A DNA stretch of 64,000 nucleotides from contig NZ_WNHB01000002.1 of assembly GCF_009718825.1 (NCBI RefSeq), positions 174,448 to 238,447 on the forward strand, written 5' to 3'. The notes under the pieces are model-generated. The model made no database searches, was not told where the DNA came from, and was given only the letters and a program-made list of their open reading frames with translations. Made by a program: the position numbers and the translations under genes. Source of the DNA: Terrilactibacillus tamarindi. GTDB taxonomy: Bacteria > Bacillota > Bacilli > Bacillales > Sporolactobacillaceae. This document shows, one piece after another, positions 31,470 through 39,560 of this stretch (positions are counted from its first letter, which is position 1; the number at the start of each line of letters is the position of its first letter).

Positions 31470-32489
31470 TCAAAGTTTTAAAACTTCTCGTGCAGCCCCT
31501 TCATCAGTCACTAAGATTGAATTAGGTCCTTCCTTGAAATAGGCCTTTATCGCCTTAGCCTTAGATTTGCCTCCAGCTACGGCAATCACTGTTCGGTCAT
31601 CATACAGGTTATCCAACTGAAGCCCAATTGTTTTCACCTTATGAATAACCTTCCCACAATGATCAAAAAAATAACCAAAAGCTTCTGCAACGGCATTCTC
31701 CGTCTCAATTTTCGTCAATAATGATTGACGTGAACCTCGACGAAGGGCCATTGTTCTTGCATCTCCAATTCCATGCACAACAATCGTTGCGGAATGAATA
31801 AGGTGCAAGACTTCATGGATACTGGGCTCTTCAATTAAGGTTTGATATGACTCTTCACTTAATTGATCAGGGACGTGGAGCAAACGATAGCGTCCTTCTG
31901 CTTTCGTGGCCATCTTAGCACAAATCGTATTCGCTTGATTCTCAACTTGTTCACCAAGACCGCCTCTACCCGATACAAAGAGTAAATCGCGTGATTTCTT
32001 TAATGGATACATCATTTCTGCAACCGCTGCCAAGGTTGTTCCACCCGTCACGGCGATAATGTTTTCCGCATTGATGTAGCGCTCCATTTCTCTAATACAG
32101 GCAAGCCCCATCTCATTTTTGACTAATGGATACTGATCGCTGTCACCGGATACAATAATGACGTTGGAAATGCCCAAAACCGCCTTTAATTGTTTCTCCA
32201 TATCCTTAAGTCCGGAGACGTCTTTCATCATATCTTCAAGTAGATCGACAATTTCTTCTCCATCTGGGGTTAACTGCATACCACTTGAAGCCATGTGGAT
32301 AAGCCCTTGTTTACTTAAATACGTAACTTCGCCTCGCAGCACACGTTCCGTCATCCCCAAACGTGCAGAAAGTGTACGTCTACCTATAGGTTGAAGAAAA
32401 TGTAAAGATTGTAGGATACGATACCGGTTGGACATTATGTCTAAGACATCAGGGATAAGCTTCTTTTGGATATTAAGTAACCTTTCCAC
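31470..32489 (-). CDS. cggR: Central glycolytic genes regulator
   Basis: The start is GTG 32489, with AAGGGGG five bases upstream; the longer frame from 32603 runs through the promoter and operator. The 339-residue SorC/DeoR-type repressor begins ERLLNIQKKLIPDVLDIM. It has a winged helix with IGRRTLSARLGMTERVLRGE and a sugar-phosphate domain (VTGGTTLAAVAEMM, SGRGGLGEQVENQANTI). It represses its own operon until fructose-1,6-bisphosphate accumulates. Confidence 0.96.
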   Translation of the reverse strand: MERLLNIQKKLIPDVLDIMSNRYRILQSLHFLQPIGRRTLSARLGMTERVLRGEVTYLSKQGLIHMASSGMQLTPDGEEIVDLLEDMMKDVSGLKDMEKQLKAVLGISNVIIVSGDSDQYPLVKNEMGLACIREMERYINAENIIAVTGGTTLAAVAEMMYPLKKSRDLLFVSGRGGLGEQVENQANTICAKMATKAEGRYRLLHVPDQLSEESYQTLIEEPSIHEVLHLIHSATIVVHGIGDARTMALRRGSRQSLLTKIETENAVAEAFGYFFDHCGKVIHKVKTIGLQLDNLYDDRTVIAVAGGKSKAKAIKAYFKEGPNSILVTDEGAAREVLKL

Positions 32490-32511
32490 AATATCCCCCT
32501 TAAAAGCACCG

Positions 32512-32590
32512 GACCAAAATAGTCCCGCATAGTCAAATTTTGTCCCATCAGCACCAAACTTATAATAGCAACTTTTATATCTGTTTACAA
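32512..32590 (-). promoter_or_regulatory. cggR-gapA promoter and CggR operator
   Basis: On the minus strand -35 TTGTAA (32585-32590) and -10 TATTAT (32562-32567) are 17 bp apart. Downstream (32512-32547) lie two direct repeats, GGGAC-N6-TGAC and CGGGAC-N6-GGTC, separated by four bases. This matches the B. subtilis CggR operator CGGGAC-N6-TGTC-N4-CGGGAC-N6-TGTC. The operator ends 23 bp before the cggR start. Confidence 0.9.
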
Positions 32591-32679
32591 GTAAAAACAC
32601 CAAAATAAATTTTAAATAATTGTAAAAGACAATGATTTGTCAAACCTTAGATTTAAAACTAGCTTTAAATACTTTTTTG

Positions 32680-32699
32680 AATCTAAGTTAACTTAGATT
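32680..32699. promoter_or_regulatory. Perfect 20-bp palindrome upstream of cggR
   Basis: AATCTAAGTTAACTTAGATT is fully self-complementary, and a half-site CTTAGATTT lies at 32646-32654. It is about 90 bp upstream of the cggR -35 box and downstream of rpoN. It may be an operator for an unknown factor or simply a hairpin. Confidence 0.45.
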
Positions 32700-32820
32700 T
32701 ACGCAAAGAGGCCCCTTTACTCATTCAATCGTTAACAAATAAAATGTTCAGGATTCGATATTAATATGTATAATAATTCGACAAATTATTCATCATTTAA
32801 GGTAAATTAATCTATAAAAA

Positions 32821-32849
32821 CACTCCCCTTCTAAAACTAAAGGGGAATG
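32821..32849 (-). terminator. Terminator of rpoN
   Basis: CACTCCCCTT/AAGGGGAATG with a nine-base loop is followed on the minus strand by TTTTT, directly after the rpoN stop. Confidence 0.87.
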
Positions 32850-32853
32850 TTTT

Positions 32854-34185
32854 TTAGTCTTGCTTTTTTTTGACAATTTTTCTTTTCGAAGCTGCTAAAT
32901 AACCACATTCCGTTCGATATTTACTAACCACTCGCCTTGACAAAGTGATCCCTTTATCGTTTAATGCTTCAACAATTTTTCGATCAGATAGGGGTTTCGA
33001 TTTATCTTCATTTGTTATGATTTTCTGAATGAGCGATTTTATATAGAAAACAGAAACCTCTCCATCTGAAGAACTTAACCCCTTAGAAAATAATGAGCGA
33101 TATGAAACAATTCCAAAAGGTGCCTGGATATATTTATTACTGACAGCTCTACTTATGGTGGATTCATGAACCTCTAACTGTTCAGCTATTTTCTTCATCG
33201 TTAATGGTTGGATCGATTCCCACTTTCCACTTTCAAAAAAAGCTCGTTGATAATTGACACATAATTCCGTTAGTTTAATTAGTGTTTGTTTTCTTTTTGT
33301 GATACCCATGAGAAGCCATTCAGCTTCTTTAAGTTTTTCTTTTAGATAGTGGTTTGTTTCTGGATCTGTATGCCCTTTTAATTCATCAACGTAATTTGAG
33401 TCAATGGATACATTGGGAATTTGGCCCATTTCATCGTTGATCTTAAGTTCATGACCTTCTTTTGTAATATATATATCGGGAATAATATATCGCTTTGCAT
33501 CTCTAGTCTCCAATCCCGATACGATAGGAGTCGGATTCAACGCCCTTATATCCTGAAGAGCATCGTGAAGCTCTTCGTCTGACATATCGAGTGCTTCTTT
33601 GGCACGGACCCATTCACCCGTTATAAAACAATCAATATAGTGTGTGACGATATCCATGGCAAATGTTGAGTGATTTGTCTGCCGCTTAAGTTGTAAACTC
33701 AAACAATCTTTTAATGATTTTGCACCTATTCCGGGGGGATCGAGAGTGCGAACAATAGATAGAGCATTTTCTAGTTGTTTTATAGGGACTCTTAGAGCGT
33801 GGGATAAGGTTAACATGTCTTCCTCGAAGTAACCATTATCATTTAGACTGTCAATAATAAGGAAGCATGTTTTTTGAACTTCAGGACTAAGTGACATGAC
33901 TTGGATTTGTGACCTGAGTTCTTCTCTAAAACCCGATCCATTTGCAATTGTTTGTTCTATAACATCGGTCGTTGATGTACTGTTATTCATGCCGTGACTT
34001 CCCACTCCATACATTGAAGAAGAACCAGACCAATCATGAATAGAGAGAAAGGGATTTATTTCTGCTTGCTCATGAATTAACTTCGTTAAGTCCTGTGTAT
34101 TGTACTGTAGTAAGGAGATCGCTTGATATACGGCAGGTGTTAACTTAAGTTTCAGTGCCTGAACTTGACTTAGATTCATTCCCAT
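32854..34185 (-). CDS. rpoN: RNA polymerase sigma-54 factor (RpoN/SigL)
   Basis: The 443-residue protein has an N-terminal glutamine-rich activator-interaction region (LSQVQALKLKLTPAVYQAISLLQ). The core-binding region includes TLDPPGIGAKSLKDCLSLQL. The HTH has VHESTISRAVSNKY, and the terminal RpoN box LSRRVVSKYR reads the -24 element. It needs an enhancer-binding ATPase, none of which is in this window. GAGGGTG precedes the ATG. It lies upstream of cggR on the same strand but is closed by its own terminator. Confidence 0.95.
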   Translation of the reverse strand: MGMNLSQVQALKLKLTPAVYQAISLLQYNTQDLTKLIHEQAEINPFLSIHDWSGSSSMYGVGSHGMNNSTSTTDVIEQTIANGSGFREELRSQIQVMSLSPEVQKTCFLIIDSLNDNGYFEEDMLTLSHALRVPIKQLENALSIVRTLDPPGIGAKSLKDCLSLQLKRQTNHSTFAMDIVTHYIDCFITGEWVRAKEALDMSDEELHDALQDIRALNPTPIVSGLETRDAKRYIIPDIYITKEGHELKINDEMGQIPNVSIDSNYVDELKGHTDPETNHYLKEKLKEAEWLLMGITKRKQTLIKLTELCVNYQRAFFESGKWESIQPLTMKKIAEQLEVHESTISRAVSNKYIQAPFGIVSYRSLFSKGLSSSDGEVSVFYIKSLIQKIITNEDKSKPLSDRKIVEALNDKGITLSRRVVSKYRTECGYLAASKRKIVKKKQD

Positions 34186-34351
34186 CGCATCACCCTCTTA
34201 CACCTATAAAGTCATTCTAGTTTAATAGATCAATTAACTTATAGTCTCTTTTCATTCTGTTTTACCTCATTTTATTATATCAAAGAGCGCGGCTGATTGA
34301 GGGTTGTGATGTAGAATTTTTTAGTATATTTCAATTTTTTCATACACAAAA

Positions 34352-34376
34352 ACCAGCCTCACAAACCGAAGCTGGT
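34352..34376 (-). terminator. Terminator of corA
   Basis: ACCAGC/GCTGGT with a 13-base loop and a TTTT run on the minus strand, 8 bp after the corA stop. Confidence 0.75.
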
Positions 34377-34383
34377 CACAATT

Positions 34384-35322
34384 TCAGAAATACCTTTTTT
34401 TCCAAAAAATATACACTGTTGTACATGATAATAATAAAGAAATGACTAGTGGGACAACAAATCCATTGCCTAAATTTTCACCTGGAAAAGGAACATTCAT
34501 ACCATAAAAACTGAATACCATGGTAGGTAATGACAAAATAATCGTGAAAGCCGTTAAAAATTTCATAACCACATTCACATTATTGGAAATAACCGAGGCA
34601 TACGCATCCATCATGCCACTTAATATATTACTATGAACTTCAGCCATTTCTGCGGCTTGTTTAATTTCGATAATAACATCTTCAAGTAAGTCCTGATCGT
34701 CTTCATACATTCGTAAAAATCGTTGTTTTGTCATTTTCTCCATCACGATATTATTTGCTTTTAATGACGTCATAAAATAAACAATGGTTTTTTCCAAACT
34801 AAGAAGCATAAATAATTCTCTATTCTTCATCGATTGATGAAGTTCACGTTCAATGATCGTTGTTTTTCGGTCAATATGTTTAAGATACCTTAAATAATAG
34901 CTTGCCACCGAATATAAAAGTTGTAAGGCAAATCGTGTTTTTTTGTAAGTAAAAAAGCCTTTAATTTTATTGTTAACGAAGTCACTAATAATCGGTGTTT
35001 CTCGTAAACACACCGTAACAAAGTAGGAAGGAGTTACAATAATACCAATAGGAATCGTATCGTATAAAGCTGAATCTGAATTATCTTCAACTAGTACTGG
35101 AACATCCACGATTGTGAGAACATTATCGTCTTCTTTTTCAATCCTGGATCGTTCATCATCATCTAGCGGATCTTTGATAAAATCTAATGGAATGTTTGTT
35201 TCGTCAATAACTCGTTTAACTTCTTCTTCGGTTGGATGAATGAGATTTACCCAGCAACCTTTTGTAAACGTGTCCGTTTTATTCATTTTCCCTAGTTCAT
35301 CTGTTAAATAAATATCTAGCAT
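34384..35322 (-). CDS. corA: CorA-family divalent metal (Mg2+/Co2+) transporter
   Basis: The 312-residue protein has a large N-terminal cytoplasmic domain. Two C-terminal membrane helices are joined by the selectivity motif YGMNVPFPG at about residues 276-284. CorA proteins form pentameric magnesium channels gated by cytoplasmic Mg2+. GGAGG lies eight bases before the ATG and overlaps the stop codon of an upstream 47-codon ORF, so translation of the two is probably coupled. Several CorA paralogues exist in Bacillales and which one this is was not resolved. Confidence 0.92.
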   Translation of the reverse strand: MLDIYLTDELGKMNKTDTFTKGCWVNLIHPTEEEVKRVIDETNIPLDFIKDPLDDDERSRIEKEDDNVLTIVDVPVLVEDNSDSALYDTIPIGIIVTPSYFVTVCLRETPIISDFVNNKIKGFFTYKKTRFALQLLYSVASYYLRYLKHIDRKTTIIERELHQSMKNRELFMLLSLEKTIVYFMTSLKANNIVMEKMTKQRFLRMYEDDQDLLEDVIIEIKQAAEMAEVHSNILSGMMDAYASVISNNVNVVMKFLTAFTIILSLPTMVFSFYGMNVPFPGENLGNGFVVPLVISLLLSCTTVYIFWKKRYF

Positions 35323-35335
35323 AATAGCAACCTCC

Positions 35336-35479
35336 TCATTTTTCTGAGGAAAAAAGGCATACTACAATATTTTTAAATGGTCGATAACCTAATGAGCGAC
35401 CATTTAAAGTCAGTATGAAAACTTCCTCTTTTTTTCTCTTGGGTGTGTGACTCCCCTCGGGTGTACTGTCTGAACTCAT
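35336..35479 (-). CDS. Small 47-residue protein or leader peptide ahead of corA
   Basis: AAAGGAG precedes an ATG at 35479. The product starts MSSDSTPEGSHTPKRKKEE, continues VFILTLNGRSLGYRPFK and ends NIVVCLFSSEK. Its TGA is fused to the corA ribosome site (TGAGGAGG), 13 bp before the corA start. A 12-bp perfect hairpin (35372-35383 with 35397-35408) lies within the coding part, and CCTCA/TGAGG could mask the corA ribosome site. I recognise no family. It could be a true small protein or a sensor peptide for magnesium-dependent control. Confidence 0.5.
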   Translation of the reverse strand: MSSDSTPEGSHTPKRKKEEVFILTLNGRSLGYRPFKNIVVCLFSSEK

Positions 35480-35578
35480 TAAGTTATCAACTCCTTTATA
35501 AGTTTCTTGTTTAAAATACGGTCCAAAATTTTTAAAAATAAATTACTCCAACATCTTTATCAGTAATCAACACTCCTT

Positions 35579-35607
35579 ATCATACATTGGTTTACTAAAT
35601 AAAACAA
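35579..35607 (-). promoter_or_regulatory. Promoter of the small ORF-corA unit
   Basis: On the minus strand -35 TTGTTT (35602-35607) and -10 TATGAT (35579-35584) are separated by exactly 17 bp. Transcription would start near 35572, leaving about 90 nt before the small ORF. Confidence 0.6.
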
Positions 35608-35710
35608 ATTATGTATGTTTCAAATTTATTGGTGTTCTTGTCCAACTATGAGGTAAACCATCCATGTTCTAACTAAATGGGTTAAGTGAAGTAATCATCA
35701 TGTAGCTTAA

Positions 35711-35746
35711 AAATAGTCATCAGTGTCCTTACACTGATGACTATTT
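35711..35746 (-). terminator. Terminator of the cotD-like gene
   Basis: Fifteen-base perfect arms AAATAGTCATCAGTG/CACTGATGACTATTT with a six-base loop, two bases after the stop codon. Confidence 0.88.
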
Positions 35747-35748
35747 CA

Positions 35749-36480
35749 TTAACAAGATATATTTGGACGCCGAGGGCAACCGCATTGAACGTTTTTATGT
35801 TGAACATCGCAACAATGTGATACGGTGTGTGGGTAGTAATGTTGGTGTTCGTATAAATAGTGTGTTTGAATTTGAGTATGGGAAGGGTGGATGTGTTTAA
35901 CGATCACAGGTTTATATACATGAGCGACATTCATTGTTTGTGGATCAACGATATCTTTACCACGTGTTGGCGGACAATAAACATTATTTGACTGTTGTCC
36001 CCATTTACTAGGCGCTGTTGGAAGTTCTGCACCTTTCATCATTTTTTTCTCATGCATCGGACCTTGTTTTGGGCACCCTTTCATACTTGGACCCATGTTA
36101 GCCTTTGCACTCGGTTTAGAATGGGGCATTGGCATAGCATCTGGGATTGACATTGGGCTAACATTAGGCATCGCATTCGGCTTTGACATTGGACTAACAT
36201 TAGGCATCGCATTCGGCATTGACATTGGGCCAACGTTAGGCATCGCATTCGGCATTGACATCGGACTAACATCAGGCATCGCATTCGGCATTGACATCGG
36301 ACTAACATCAGGCATCGCATTCGGCATTGACATCGGACTAACATTAGGCATCGCATTCGGCATTGACATCGGACTAACATCAGGCATCGCATTCGGCATT
36401 GACATTGGACTAACATTAGGCATCGCATTCGGCATTGACATCGGATTAATATTTGGCATTGAATTTGGATTCCATGTCAT
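35749..36480 (-). CDS. CotD-like spore coat protein with 12-residue Met/Pro repeats
   Basis: From ATG 36480 (GAGGAGG upstream) the protein has 243 residues. Residues 3-130 are about ten copies of a 12-residue unit of the type MPNVSPMSMPNA, encoded by a 36-bp DNA repeat. The C-terminal part contains KPVIVKHIHPSHTQIQTHY, YYPHTVSHCC and a Cys-rich end. These match the His/Tyr/Cys-rich CotD inner-coat family. The repeat extension is unlike B. subtilis CotD (about 75 residues). A sigma-K-type late sporulation promoter is expected but was not confirmed. Confidence 0.82.
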   Translation of the reverse strand: MTWNPNSMPNINPMSMPNAMPNVSPMSMPNAMPDVSPMSMPNAMPNVSPMSMPNAMPDVSPMSMPNAMPDVSPMSMPNAMPNVGPMSMPNAMPNVSPMSKPNAMPNVSPMSIPDAMPMPHSKPSAKANMGPSMKGCPKQGPMHEKKMMKGAELPTAPSKWGQQSNNVYCPPTRGKDIVDPQTMNVAHVYKPVIVKHIHPSHTQIQTHYLYEHQHYYPHTVSHCCDVQHKNVQCGCPRRPNISC

Positions 36481-36569
36481 AAGTTTATTCCTCCTCATTT
36501 TTCGTACACTTATAGCCTATGTATTGGGGAATAGCCTTGTCATAATACGAATACCCATTTTATTCAAAA

Positions 36570-36603
36570 AGGGCGAATACCATCGTGATAGCCCTATTTT
36601 TTT
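36570..36603. terminator. Hairpin between the tRNA and the cotD-like gene
   Basis: AGGGC/GCCCT around a 16-base loop has T-runs on both sides (seven Ts on the plus strand, five on the minus). It could end transcripts from either direction. Confidence 0.5.
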
Positions 36604-36662
36604 AAAAACGACTAATTAATGTTCATGTGCCAATTTCAAAAATTAATTTTATATTTAAAAAA

Positions 36663-36689
36663 GGATTTAGCATAAAGTCTGCTAAACCC
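36663..36689 (-). terminator. Terminator of tRNA-Arg
   Basis: GGATTTAGCA/TGCTAAACCC with a seven-base loop is followed on the minus strand by TTTTTT, 20 bp past the tRNA 3' end. Confidence 0.87.
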
Positions 36690-36709
36690 TTGATTTATGT
36701 ATGTTTAAA

Positions 36710-36788
36710 TGGCGCGCTCGGAGGGATTCGAACCCCCGGCAGACGTGGTACCGGAAACCACCGCTCTATCCAACTGAGCTACGAGCGC
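36710..36788 (-). tRNA. tRNA-Arg (anticodon CCG)
   Basis: On the minus strand the acceptor stem GCGCTCG/CGAGCGC, D-arm GCTC/GAGC and anticodon arm GTGGT-TTCCGGT-ACCAC are complete. The T-arm has TTCGAAT, and CCA is encoded. The loop TTCCGGT places CCG at positions 34-36, reading CGG. A tRNA-Arg close to clpP and crh is also found in B. subtilis. Confidence 0.95.
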
Positions 36789-36941
36789 ATAATTACATGA
36801 CGACACGATAGTAATTATAACTTAATTTAACAATAAAATCAATAGAGTGAATCTAACTAACAGCATCTGATATGAATATTAAGCCACGTTAAAGACATTC
36901 TAATAGAATGAAGATGATTTCTAGACAGGGAGGAAACTAAG

Positions 36942-37262
36942 TTGAAATATCGTATTCTAAATTCATTTCTTATTATTTCATTAATTTGTGCGGGGCTTCT
37001 TTTTACGGAAAAATGGAAAAACACGCATTCGTCAACTGACCATATTATCTTTAACCATATTGATCTCCCTACCGCCAAAGATCAAAAACATCTGGATGTA
37101 ACCGTCAATCATATACTTGGCATCAAGCATTATCAGTATCACCGCAATCAACACGCTATCTCGATTAACTATGACCACCACGTTATGAAACCGGAATGGA
37201 TCGAAAAATCATTAAAAGCATCAGGTATTCAAACATCTGGTTATCAAATTTCACATAAATAA
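36942..37262 (+). CDS. Small membrane-anchored or secreted protein with HMA-like fold, unknown function
   Basis: TTG 36942 is preceded by GGGAGG eight bases upstream. The 106-residue protein has a signal or anchor helix at residues 6-22. The external part has an alternating pattern, LDVTVNHILGIKHYQYHR then ISINYDHHVMKPEWIEKSL, resembling a ferredoxin/HMA-like fold without the CxxC metal site. It is histidine-rich. It lies between tRNA-Arg and clpP. Function unknown. Confidence 0.65.
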   Translation: MKYRILNSFLIISLICAGLLFTEKWKNTHSSTDHIIFNHIDLPTAKDQKHLDVTVNHILGIKHYQYHRNQHAISINYDHHVMKPEWIEKSLKASGIQTSGYQISHK

Positions 37263-37447
37263 CCGTTTAAAAAAAGGTCATTTCGGGAATGAATGTTTTT
37301 AGCAACTATAATTATAGTATAGCGTACATAGCCTGTTTATTTAGCAAATAGAACGACTTTCTAATACTTTTTCTAGACATACACGAATAACATTAAAACA
37401 TAGGAAAAAGCCTGCAAAATCCATTAATATCTTCAATGATCAAAAAA

Positions 37448-37477
37448 TTTGACCTATATTGACCATTGAGGTATGAT
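37448..37477 (+). promoter_or_regulatory. clpP promoter with CtsR operator
   Basis: -35 TTGACC (37449-37454) and -10 TATGAT (37472-37477) are 17 bp apart. The segment 37448-37464, read on the minus strand as GGTCAATATAGGTCAAA, matches the CtsR heptad repeat RGTCAAA-NAN-RGTCAAA with one mismatch. It overlaps the -35 box, as expected for repression. Confidence 0.88.
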
Positions 37478-37525
37478 GATTAAAGCAAGATCACTTATGA
37501 TGAAAGATAAAAGGAGGGTGTTGTA

Positions 37526-38107
37526 ATGCCATTAATTCCAACAGTCATTGAGCAAACAAATCGAGGGGAACGTGCCTATGACATTTATTCCCGTCTGTTA
37601 AAAGATCGTATTATTATGCTTGGAACTGCCATCGATGATAACGTGGCTAACGCCATTGTTGCCCAACTGCTTTTCTTGGCAGCAGAAGATCCTGAAAAAG
37701 ATATTTCTATCTACATAAACAGTCCTGGCGGATCAATCACAGCGGGTATGGCTATTTATGATACGATGCAACACATTAAACCGAAAGTATCGACCATTTG
37801 TGTCGGTATGGCAGCTTCGATGGGTGCTTTTCTTCTAACAGCTGGAGAAATTGGCAAACGCTTTGCATTACCGAATAGTGAAATCATGATTCACCAACCT
37901 CTTGGTGGAACTCAAGGACAAGCAACAGATATTGAAATCCATGCTAAACGGATTATTAAAATGCGTGAAAAATTAAATCAAATCATGGCTGAACGTTCAG
38001 GTCAACCTATCGAGGTTATAAACCGTGATACAGAACGTGATAACTTCATGTCAGCAGATGATGCCAAAAAATATGGACTCATCGATGAAGTCTTAATTTC
38101 TAAATAA
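37526..38107 (+). CDS. clpP: ATP-dependent Clp protease proteolytic subunit
   Basis: The 193-residue serine peptidase has catalytic Ser near 98 in [11 protein letters not shown], His near 123 in MIHQPLGG, and an aspartate near 172 in [10 protein letters not shown]. It forms the tetradecameric chamber that works with ClpC, ClpX or ClpE. AGGAGG precedes the ATG. A CtsR operator in its promoter indicates heat-shock control. Confidence 0.98.
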   Translation: MPLIPTVIEQTNRGERAYDIYSRLLKDRIIMLGTAIDDNVANAIVAQLLFLAAEDPEKDISIYINSPGGSITAGMAIYDTMQHIKPKVSTICVGMAASMGAFLLTAGEIGKRFALPNSEIMIHQPLGGTQGQATDIEIHAKRIIKMREKLNQIMAERSGQPIEVINRDTERDNFMSADDAKKYGLIDEVLISK

Positions 38108-38124
38108 ATGATTTGACAAAAAAG

Positions 38125-38166
38125 AAAGACTATCATTAGCATTTTGCTTTTGGTAGTCTTTTTTTG
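38125..38166 (+). terminator. Terminator of clpP
   Basis: AAAGACTA/TAGTCTTT arms with a long loop, followed by seven Ts. Confidence 0.83.
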
Positions 38167-38211
38167 TTATCCATTTTCGTGAGAAGCAGAGAAATCACCT
38201 TTCATGAATTC

Positions 38212-38466
38212 TTAACTGTTTGTAATAAAATCAACGAGAGCCTGAGCTGCATCCGTCTCATCATTTCCTTCAGCGATCACTTTTACTTGCGTTCCTTCGC
38301 TTAAGGCAAGACTCATGATACCCATAATGCTTTTTGCGTTAACTCGTACGGATTGATATTCCAAAAATAAATCTGAATGATACTGATTTGCTTCCTGAAC
38401 AAATTGAGCTGCTGCCCTCGCCTGAAGACCACCTGGAATAGCAATATAAGCCATTTTTTCCTCCAA
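38212..38466 (-). CDS. crh: HPr-like catabolite repression protein Crh
   Basis: With TTG 38466 as start (AGGAGG nine bases upstream) the protein has 84 residues. The usual HPr His15 is Gln15 in GGLQARAAA, the diagnostic feature of Crh. The regulatory Ser46 lies in NAKSIMGIMSL. It cannot carry PTS phosphate but, when Ser46-phosphorylated by HPr kinase, acts as a CcpA co-repressor. A later ATG at 38454 would put Gln at position 11. It follows whiA, as in B. subtilis. Confidence 0.93.
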   Translation of the reverse strand: MEEKMAYIAIPGGLQARAAAQFVQEANQYHSDLFLEYQSVRVNAKSIMGIMSLALSEGTQVKVIAEGNDETDAAQALVDFITNS

Positions 38467-38613
38467 TATAATTGACCTCCTATTTTCTTTTATCCGTACT
38501 CATGAGTCTTAAGCCTCTTTATCTCTAGTAGGATTTCAAAGAAGTGGACAGAGGGGCTTATAATCCTCTAAAAAGGACGGAATTCATAGACTTAACTTCA
38601 CTACCATTATGAC

Positions 38614-39543
38614 CTATTTCTGCCTGAGTTGATTCGCTAATACTTCAATTTTTCGAAATCGATGATTTATTCCCGATTTACTAATATGTTCCCCTTGAAC
38701 TAATTCACCAAGTTCTTTCATGGTGACATCTGGATGCTTCAATCGAACTTCTGCAATCTCACGAAGTTTATTTGGAAGTTTATCCAACCCCAATTTTTCT
38801 TCTATGATTTTAATGTTTTCAATTTGTTTCATTGCGGCACTCACTGTTTTATTAAGATTAGCTGTTTCACAATTAACCAGACGGTTAACCGAATTACGCA
38901 TATCTTTAACAATACGTATGTCTTCAAAATAAAATAGGGCTTGGTGTGCTGCAATGATACTCAAAAAGTCGGTGATCTTCTCACTTTCCTTTAAGTATAT
39001 AATGTAACCGTTCTTACGTGGTAGTATTTTGACATTTAAATTAAACTCATTCATTAAATGGGCCAATGAATGAGTGTGATCTTCATAATTCGAAAAGATT
39101 TCAAGATGGTAAGATGACTCTGGATGATTAAGTGATCCCCCTGCTAAAAATGCACCACGTAAATAAGATCTTTTACAACATGATTTTTTAATTAAATCAG
39201 GATCTATTTCACGTGTAAACATAAAATTTTCATCGACAATTTTCAATGAACGCAAGAAGTCTTTGGTATTTTCTTTCACTCTAACAATATAGACATTATT
39301 TTTCTTTAAACGCATCTTGCGTCGCACTAATATTTCAATCGGAAATGTATAGTTTTTCTTAATTAATACATAGATTCTTCTAGCTATAGCTGCATTCTCT
39401 GTGCAAATATCTAAACTCAATTGCTTATTTACAATTGAGATAAATCCGTTCATTCGAATGAGTGCAGCTAGTTCCGCTGTTGCACAACATGGTTTGACTT
39501 CCAGTTGTGTCAATTCTTTCTTTGTTTCTGCAGCAAAAGACAT
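38614..39543 (-). CDS. whiA: DNA-binding protein WhiA
   Basis: The 309-residue protein has an N-terminal LAGLIDADG-homing-endonuclease-like fold ([24 protein letters not shown]) and a C-terminal helix-turn-helix ([20 protein letters not shown]). In Firmicutes it binds DNA and affects cell division and chromosome segregation without nuclease activity. It ends the yvcI-rapZ-yvcK-whiA cluster. AAGGGG precedes the ATG. Confidence 0.96.
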   Translation of the reverse strand: MSFAAETKKELTQLEVKPCCATAELAALIRMNGFISIVNKQLSLDICTENAAIARRIYVLIKKNYTFPIEILVRRKMRLKKNNVYIVRVKENTKDFLRSLKIVDENFMFTREIDPDLIKKSCCKRSYLRGAFLAGGSLNHPESSYHLEIFSNYEDHTHSLAHLMNEFNLNVKILPRKNGYIIYLKESEKITDFLSIIAAHQALFYFEDIRIVKDMRNSVNRLVNCETANLNKTVSAAMKQIENIKIIEEKLGLDKLPNKLREIAEVRLKHPDVTMKELGELVQGEHISKSGINHRFRKIEVLANQLRQK

Positions 39544-39560
39544 TTTGCCACACCCCCCCT

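Noticed and set aside
32490..32603. N-terminal extension of CggR by 38 residues
   Set aside because: This segment is the promoter and CggR operator; GTG 32489 has a strong ribosome site and matches the family start.
35323..35750. M-box (ykoK-type) magnesium riboswitch upstream of corA
   Set aside because: The conserved M-box core sequences were not found; only the small ORF and simple hairpins are visible.
36095..36619. 174-codon plus-strand frame with glycine/isoleucine repeats
   Set aside because: It is the mirror frame of the CotD-like 36-bp repeat; it starts without a ribosome site, and the minus-strand frame has a proper start, family match and terminator.
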